Shown: positions 6,024-8,625 of the stretch, one piece after another | Numbering within the stretch: position 1 is the first letter of the stretch | Layout: each line of letters begins with the position of its first letter | Source: Actinomycetota bacterium | GTDB taxonomy: Bacteria; Actinomycetota; Humimicrobiia; Humimicrobiales; Humimicrobiaceae | DNA: 8,625 nt | NCBI GenBank assembly: GCA_023475715.1 | Contig: JAMCVO010000653.1 | Location: 1-8,625 of the forward strand | Direction: 5' to 3' | Made by a program: the position numbers and the translations under genes | The notes under the pieces: model-generated | What the model was told of the DNA's origin: nothing | What the model saw: only the letters and a program-made list of their open reading frames with translations | The model's database searches: none

Positions 6024-6304
6024 AAAATAATTAAGCTTAATGCCCTTGCTTCAAACCCACCTTCTTTTGATCTTTCTATCATAAAAATTATTTCGTTCAT
6101 CAAAATTCACATAATTAATTTTATTATTTTATATAGTTTCAACATTTGCTGAGAATTATTCAAACATTGAAATATAATTAAAGAATTTATAAGAAACTGG
6201 AAGCATTTTATAAAATAGTTAAAAACCGTATAATATTAAAAAATATATTATGAGTCAAAAAGCTCAAGCTTGAGGAGCATAGGGGATAGGCACAGCAAAA
6301 TAAA
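6024..6304. other. 281-bp AT-rich intergenic region between importer and mutase operons
   Basis: No supported gene lies here on either strand. The stretch holds two 12-bp palindromes centred on AAGCTT, ATTAAGCTTAAT at 6030-6041 and CTCAAGCTTGAG at 6263-6274. It also holds an imperfect inverted repeat with arms at 6137-6148 and 6161-6172 (10 of 12 positions pair) and a candidate promoter near 6206-6234. AT-only stems followed by T-rich sequence around 6102-6135 could weakly terminate transcription, but none is convincing. Confidence 0.5.
6206..6234 (+). promoter_or_regulatory. Candidate promoter for the phosphoglycerate mutase-sppA unit
   Basis: A consensus -10 box TATAAT lies at 6229-6234, 17 bp after a weak -35 candidate TTTTAT at 6206-6211. 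Initiation near 6241 would leave about 65 untranslated bases before the ATG at 6305, including the CTCAAGCTTGAG palindrome at 6263-6274. A second option is TTGAAA at 6167-6172 with TATAAG at 6188-6193, spaced 15 bp. Confidence 0.35.
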
Positions 6305-7543
6305 ATGGAAAAGAAGAAATACATAGTGGTTTTAATTGATGGGGCAGCTGATTATAAAATTGCAGAACTTGGAAACAAAACTCCCCTGCAGGCTGCAAAA
6401 AAACCTGCCATAGATTATCTTGCAATGCATGGCAAAATAGGAATGGTAAGGACAATCCCTGAAGGGATGTCTCCCGGAAGCGATACTGCAAACCTATCCA
6501 TACTTGGTTATGATCCCAGGGTTTATTATAGCGGCAGGTCCTCTCTTGAAGCTGTCAGTATGGGCATAAAACTTTCAGACAATGATATTACTTTCAGGTG
6601 TAATTTGGTTACATTGTCTGAAGCAAAAAACTACGGCGACAGAATAATGGTTGATTACAGTGCAGGTGAAATAACAACGAAAGAATCCCGTGCACTAATT
6701 AAAGACCTGGCAAGATTGCTGGATACTGAAGAGATTAAATTTTATCCGGGTGTAAGCTACAGGCATTTGATAATGTGGAAAGGCGGACCTGATGGGTTCG
6801 AATTAACTCCTCCTCATGACGTATCAGGCAGGAGAATTGGGGAATACCTGCCAGGTGGAAAACATAAGGATATAATCCTCGGACTGATGATGAAAAGTGC
6901 TGAGATTCTAAAAGATCATCCTGTAAATAAAAAAAGAATTTGCAGCGGCAATCGGCCTGCAAATTCAGTATGGATATGGGGAGAAGGTAATAAACCCAGG
7001 CTGAATTCTTTTTATAAAAAATACGGCATTAAAGGCTCTGTTATTTCTGCAGTTGATCTGATAAAAGGAATTGCAATCTGTGCAGGTCTTAAGGCTGTAA
7101 ATGTTAAAGGCGCAACAGGCAATATCCATACTAATTTTTCAGGCAAAGCGAAAGCCGCAGTAAATGAAATAAAAGATGGAAAAGGTTTTGTTTATATTCA
7201 TATTGAAGCGCCTGATGAAGGCGGTCATCAGGGCAATGTATTTAACAAAGTAAAAGCAATAGAAATTATTGACAAAAAAGTTGTTAAGGTTATAAAGGAT
7301 TCTCTGGATGAAATGGGTGTAAATTATAAAATATTGATTCTTCCCGATCATCCTACTCCCGTTTCAAAGATGACCCATACGTCTGAACCAGTTCCATTCT
7401 TAATTTACGAAAGCTCAAACGAAATAAAAAGCTTGCCTGAAGCAAAAAGCGATGGTCAAACATATAATGAATTTTCTGCTCAAAAATCAGGCCTGTTTAT
7501 TGATGCAGGCCATAAGCTTCTTGACTATTTTTTAAAAAAATAA
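6305..7543 (+). CDS. apgM: Cofactor-independent phosphoglycerate mutase, archaeal (ApgM) type
   Basis: This enzyme interconverts 3- and 2-phosphoglycerate in glycolysis and gluconeogenesis without 2,3-bisphosphoglycerate. It belongs to the alkaline-phosphatase superfamily and uses two divalent metals and a phosphoserine. Visible active-site residues are Asp12 in LIDGAAD, nucleophile Ser59 in MSPGSDTANLS, Asp304 and His308 in APDEGGH, Asp348 and His349 in LPDHPTP, and His358 in MTHTSEPVPF. These match the full metal-ligand set of iPGM enzymes. The 412-residue length fits the ApgM subgroup rather than the longer (about 510-residue) bacterial GpmI. Some close relatives have been annotated as proposed homoserine kinases because of threonine-pathway neighbours, but none are here. 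An in-frame TAG at 6287-6289 makes ATG 6305 the first possible start. Its ribosome site is poor: AGGGGATAGG at 6281-6290 is about 14 bases away. Confidence 0.92.
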   Translation: MEKKKYIVVLIDGAADYKIAELGNKTPLQAAKKPAIDYLAMHGKIGMVRTIPEGMSPGSDTANLSILGYDPRVYYSGRSSLEAVSMGIKLSDNDITFRCNLVTLSEAKNYGDRIMVDYSAGEITTKESRALIKDLARLLDTEEIKFYPGVSYRHLIMWKGGPDGFELTPPHDVSGRRIGEYLPGGKHKDIILGLMMKSAEILKDHPVNKKRICSGNRPANSVWIWGEGNKPRLNSFYKKYGIKGSVISAVDLIKGIAICAGLKAVNVKGATGNIHTNFSGKAKAAVNEIKDGKGFVYIHIEAPDEGGHQGNVFNKVKAIEIIDKKVVKVIKDSLDEMGVNYKILILPDHPTPVSKMTHTSEPVPFLIYESSNEIKSLPEAKSDGQTYNEFSAQKSGLFIDAGHKLLDYFLKK

Positions 7544-7562
7544 AATTTACTGGGAGAGTGTA

Positions 7563-8510
7563 ATGTCTAATTCAAAAAGAAGTGCAGGAAAGATAGTTGG
7601 TTTTACAATACTCGGGTTATTTGTTTTTTTCCTAATAAGCGGAGGGTGTTTCTTTTTAGGGCTTGTAACGAGTAGTATTGGCGGGCTTGGAGGTAAACCC
7701 TCTGCTTTTTCTTCAACAGGAAATGCAATATATGAAATAAGGCTCGAAGGAACAATTTCGGCTTCAAGTACTGCTGGATTGCTGGAAGGTGCTGCAATAA
7801 CTCCGGAATACATAATTGATCAGCTTACCGAGGCACAAAAAAACGCCAATGTCAGGGCGATACTGCTCCGCATAAACAGCGGCGGCGGCAGTGCTGCTGC
7901 TTCTCAGGAAATTTTTGAAGAGCTGAAAAAAGTTGATAAGCCTGTGGTTGTGTCTGTCAGCGATATTTGTGCTTCAGGAGCTTATTATATTGCGGTTGCT
8001 GCCGATAAGATTATTGCAAACAGGTCATCCTCTGTCGGAAGCATAGGAGTCATAATGCAGATTCCAAACCTTGAAGAGCTTTATAAAAAAGTGGGTATCA
8101 AATATGCTACAATCAAACAGGGCAAGTATAAAGATGTCGGAAGCTCCGACAGACCGATAACAGCCGAAGAAGAACAGCTTCTTCGTGATCAGACCTTTAA
8201 AATTTATGAGCAGTTCATAAAGGATGTTTCTGATTCCAGAAAGATTCCTATCCAAAAAGTCCGGGAGATTGCAACGGGGTGGGTTTATCTGGGAACTGAG
8301 GCTCTTGATCTTGGTTTAATTGACAGCATCGGCACATACAAAGATGCCGAAAAACTTGCAGCCCAGCTGGGAGGCATAAAGGGTGAGCCTGTCATTATCA
8401 GCAGTCAGCAGAATACTTTAATAGATAGGCTTTTAAGTTATTATTTCAGCCAGGCAATAAATAAGATTATTAACCTCAAAGCAGTTCAGCAATATCCTGA
8501 GATAAATTAA
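7563..8510 (+). CDS. sppA: Signal peptide peptidase SppA, short (36K) type
   Basis: This membrane-anchored serine protease degrades signal peptides left in the membrane after secretion. Residues 1-10 are positively charged, and 11-37 form one hydrophobic anchor, placing the S49 peptidase domain outside the cytoplasm. The catalytic pair is Ser138 in ICASGAYY and Lys190 in GKYKDVG. Their spacing of 52 residues equals that of the Ser147/Lys199 dyad in Bacillus subtilis SppA. Other family blocks are RINSGGGSAAAS (usually NSPGGS), SSVGSIGVI, and ATGWVYLGTEALDLGLID. At 315 residues it is the single-domain form, not the double-length E. coli type. ATG at 7563 is preceded by GGGAGAG at 7552-7558. It starts 19 bp after the mutase stop codon, so the two are likely cotranscribed. 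Confidence 0.95.
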   Translation: MSNSKRSAGKIVGFTILGLFVFFLISGGCFFLGLVTSSIGGLGGKPSAFSSTGNAIYEIRLEGTISASSTAGLLEGAAITPEYIIDQLTEAQKNANVRAILLRINSGGGSAAASQEIFEELKKVDKPVVVSVSDICASGAYYIAVAADKIIANRSSSVGSIGVIMQIPNLEELYKKVGIKYATIKQGKYKDVGSSDRPITAEEEQLLRDQTFKIYEQFIKDVSDSRKIPIQKVREIATGWVYLGTEALDLGLIDSIGTYKDAEKLAAQLGGIKGEPVIISSQQNTLIDRLLSYYFSQAINKIINLKAVQQYPEIN

Positions 8511-8518
8511 GCTATAAC

Positions 8519-8547
8519 TTGACAAGAAGATAATTACAATGTATTCT
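8519..8547 (+). promoter_or_regulatory. Strong sigma70-type promoter before the ribbon-helix-helix gene
   Basis: A perfect -35 box TTGACA at 8519-8524 is followed after exactly 17 bp by TATTCT at 8542-8547 (four of six -10 bases). Initiation near 8554 would give a leader of about 25 bases. The -10 box lies inside the left arm of a perfect palindrome, so a protein bound there would block initiation. Confidence 0.65.
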
Positions 8548-8565
8548 TTGTATTACAAAGAATAC
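8541..8565. promoter_or_regulatory. Perfect 12-1-12 palindrome, probable operator
   Basis: GTATTCTTTGTA at 8541-8552 and TACAAAGAATAC at 8554-8565 are exact reverse complements around a single T. The palindrome covers the -10 box and the expected start of transcription, and ends just before the ribosome site AGAGGTG (8566-8572). It is not followed by a T-run, so it does not look like a terminator for sppA. Its position suits an autoregulatory operator for the ribbon-helix-helix protein encoded directly downstream. Confidence 0.7.
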
Positions 8566-8578
8566 AGAGGTGTTTAAT

Positions 8579-8625
8579 ATGTCAAAAATTATTACAATAA
8601 GATTACCTGAAGAAATATCAGATAG
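8579..8625 (+). CDS. Ribbon-helix-helix (CopG/Arc-type) protein N-terminus, truncated by window edge
   Basis: Fifteen codons are visible, MSKIITIRLPEEISD, with ATG at 8579 placed six bases after the ribosome site AGAGGTG. Alternating residues in ITIRLPEE, followed by the start of a helix, are the hallmark of the ribbon-helix-helix DNA-binding strand found in CopG/Arc-like repressors and many type II antitoxins. Such proteins bind palindromes as dimers or tetramers and usually repress their own promoter, which agrees with the palindrome upstream. The C-terminal part and any toxin gene lie beyond the window, so antitoxin versus plain regulator cannot be decided here. Confidence 0.7.
   Translation, partial: MSKIITIRLPEEISD

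Noticed and set aside
6040..6084. 14-codon frame starting at ATG 6040 after the second permease
   Set aside because: It has no ribosome site, starts within a palindrome and encodes only a short hydrophobic peptide without family resemblance.
6102..6135. Terminator after the importer operon (AAAATT/AATTTT stem followed by T-rich DNA)
   Set aside because: The stem is six A-T pairs with a 9-base loop and no G-C content, so it would be unstable. In such AT-rich DNA it is expected by chance.
6305..7543. Homoserine kinase annotation for the mutase
   Set aside because: Some relatives carry that proposed label on the basis of threonine-pathway neighbours. Here the complete phosphoglycerate mutase metal and serine set is present and no threonine genes are nearby.
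8541..8565. Rho-independent terminator for sppA
   Set aside because: The inverted repeat is perfect but has a one-base centre, few G-C pairs and no T-run after it, and it overlaps a strong -10 box, which favours an operator.

Overview
The window is AT-rich bacterial DNA with every recognisable gene on the + strand. It reads as two functional blocks plus the first codons of a third. The lineage is uncertain. AT-rich codon use, Shine-Dalgarno starts, sigma70-like hexamers, a lipoprotein with a long Thr/Ala tether and an archaeal-type phosphoglycerate mutase would fit an uncultivated anaerobe of the Atribacterota or Humimicrobiia kind, but this is only an impression.

Block 1 (1-6023) is a carbohydrate locus. 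It opens with the 3' part of a uroporphyrinogen decarboxylase (URO-D) superfamily gene, followed 33 bp later by a small L-rhamnose mutarotase (RhaM)-like gene. A 233-bp gap follows. It holds a perfect 14-bp tandem repeat lying on a candidate promoter, what looks like the C-terminal stub of a helix-turn-helix gene, and a perfect Shine-Dalgarno with no proper start codon. Next comes a complete CUT2 (ribose/rhamnose/AI-2 type) ABC importer: a binding lipoprotein, a double-domain ATPase and two different permeases. A stable hairpin flanked by 10-bp direct repeats separates the binding-protein gene from the rest. The ATPase and first permease genes overlap. The order (binding protein, ATPase, two permeases) matches the rhizobial RhaSTPQ layout, and with the mutarotase it suggests uptake of a deoxy-sugar such as L-rhamnose or a derivative. 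The URO-D family member may act on the imported compound, for example as a methyltransferase; that is inference.

Block 2 (6305-8510), after a 281-bp AT-rich gap, is a two-gene housekeeping unit: cofactor-independent phosphoglycerate mutase of the archaeal (ApgM) type and, 19 bp later, a membrane-anchored signal peptide peptidase SppA. All expected metal-binding and catalytic residues are visible in both.

The right edge (8519-8625) shows a near-ideal promoter, a perfect 12-1-12 palindrome starting one base before its -10 box, a good ribosome site and the first 15 codons of a ribbon-helix-helix protein. This looks like the start of an autoregulated toxin-antitoxin operon or a small regulator gene whose remainder lies outside the window.

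No RNA genes, CRISPR arrays, insertion sequences or convincing rho-independent terminators were found. The most notable signals are the regulatory structures in the gaps and the URO-D/mutarotase/importer combination, not a clearly new system.
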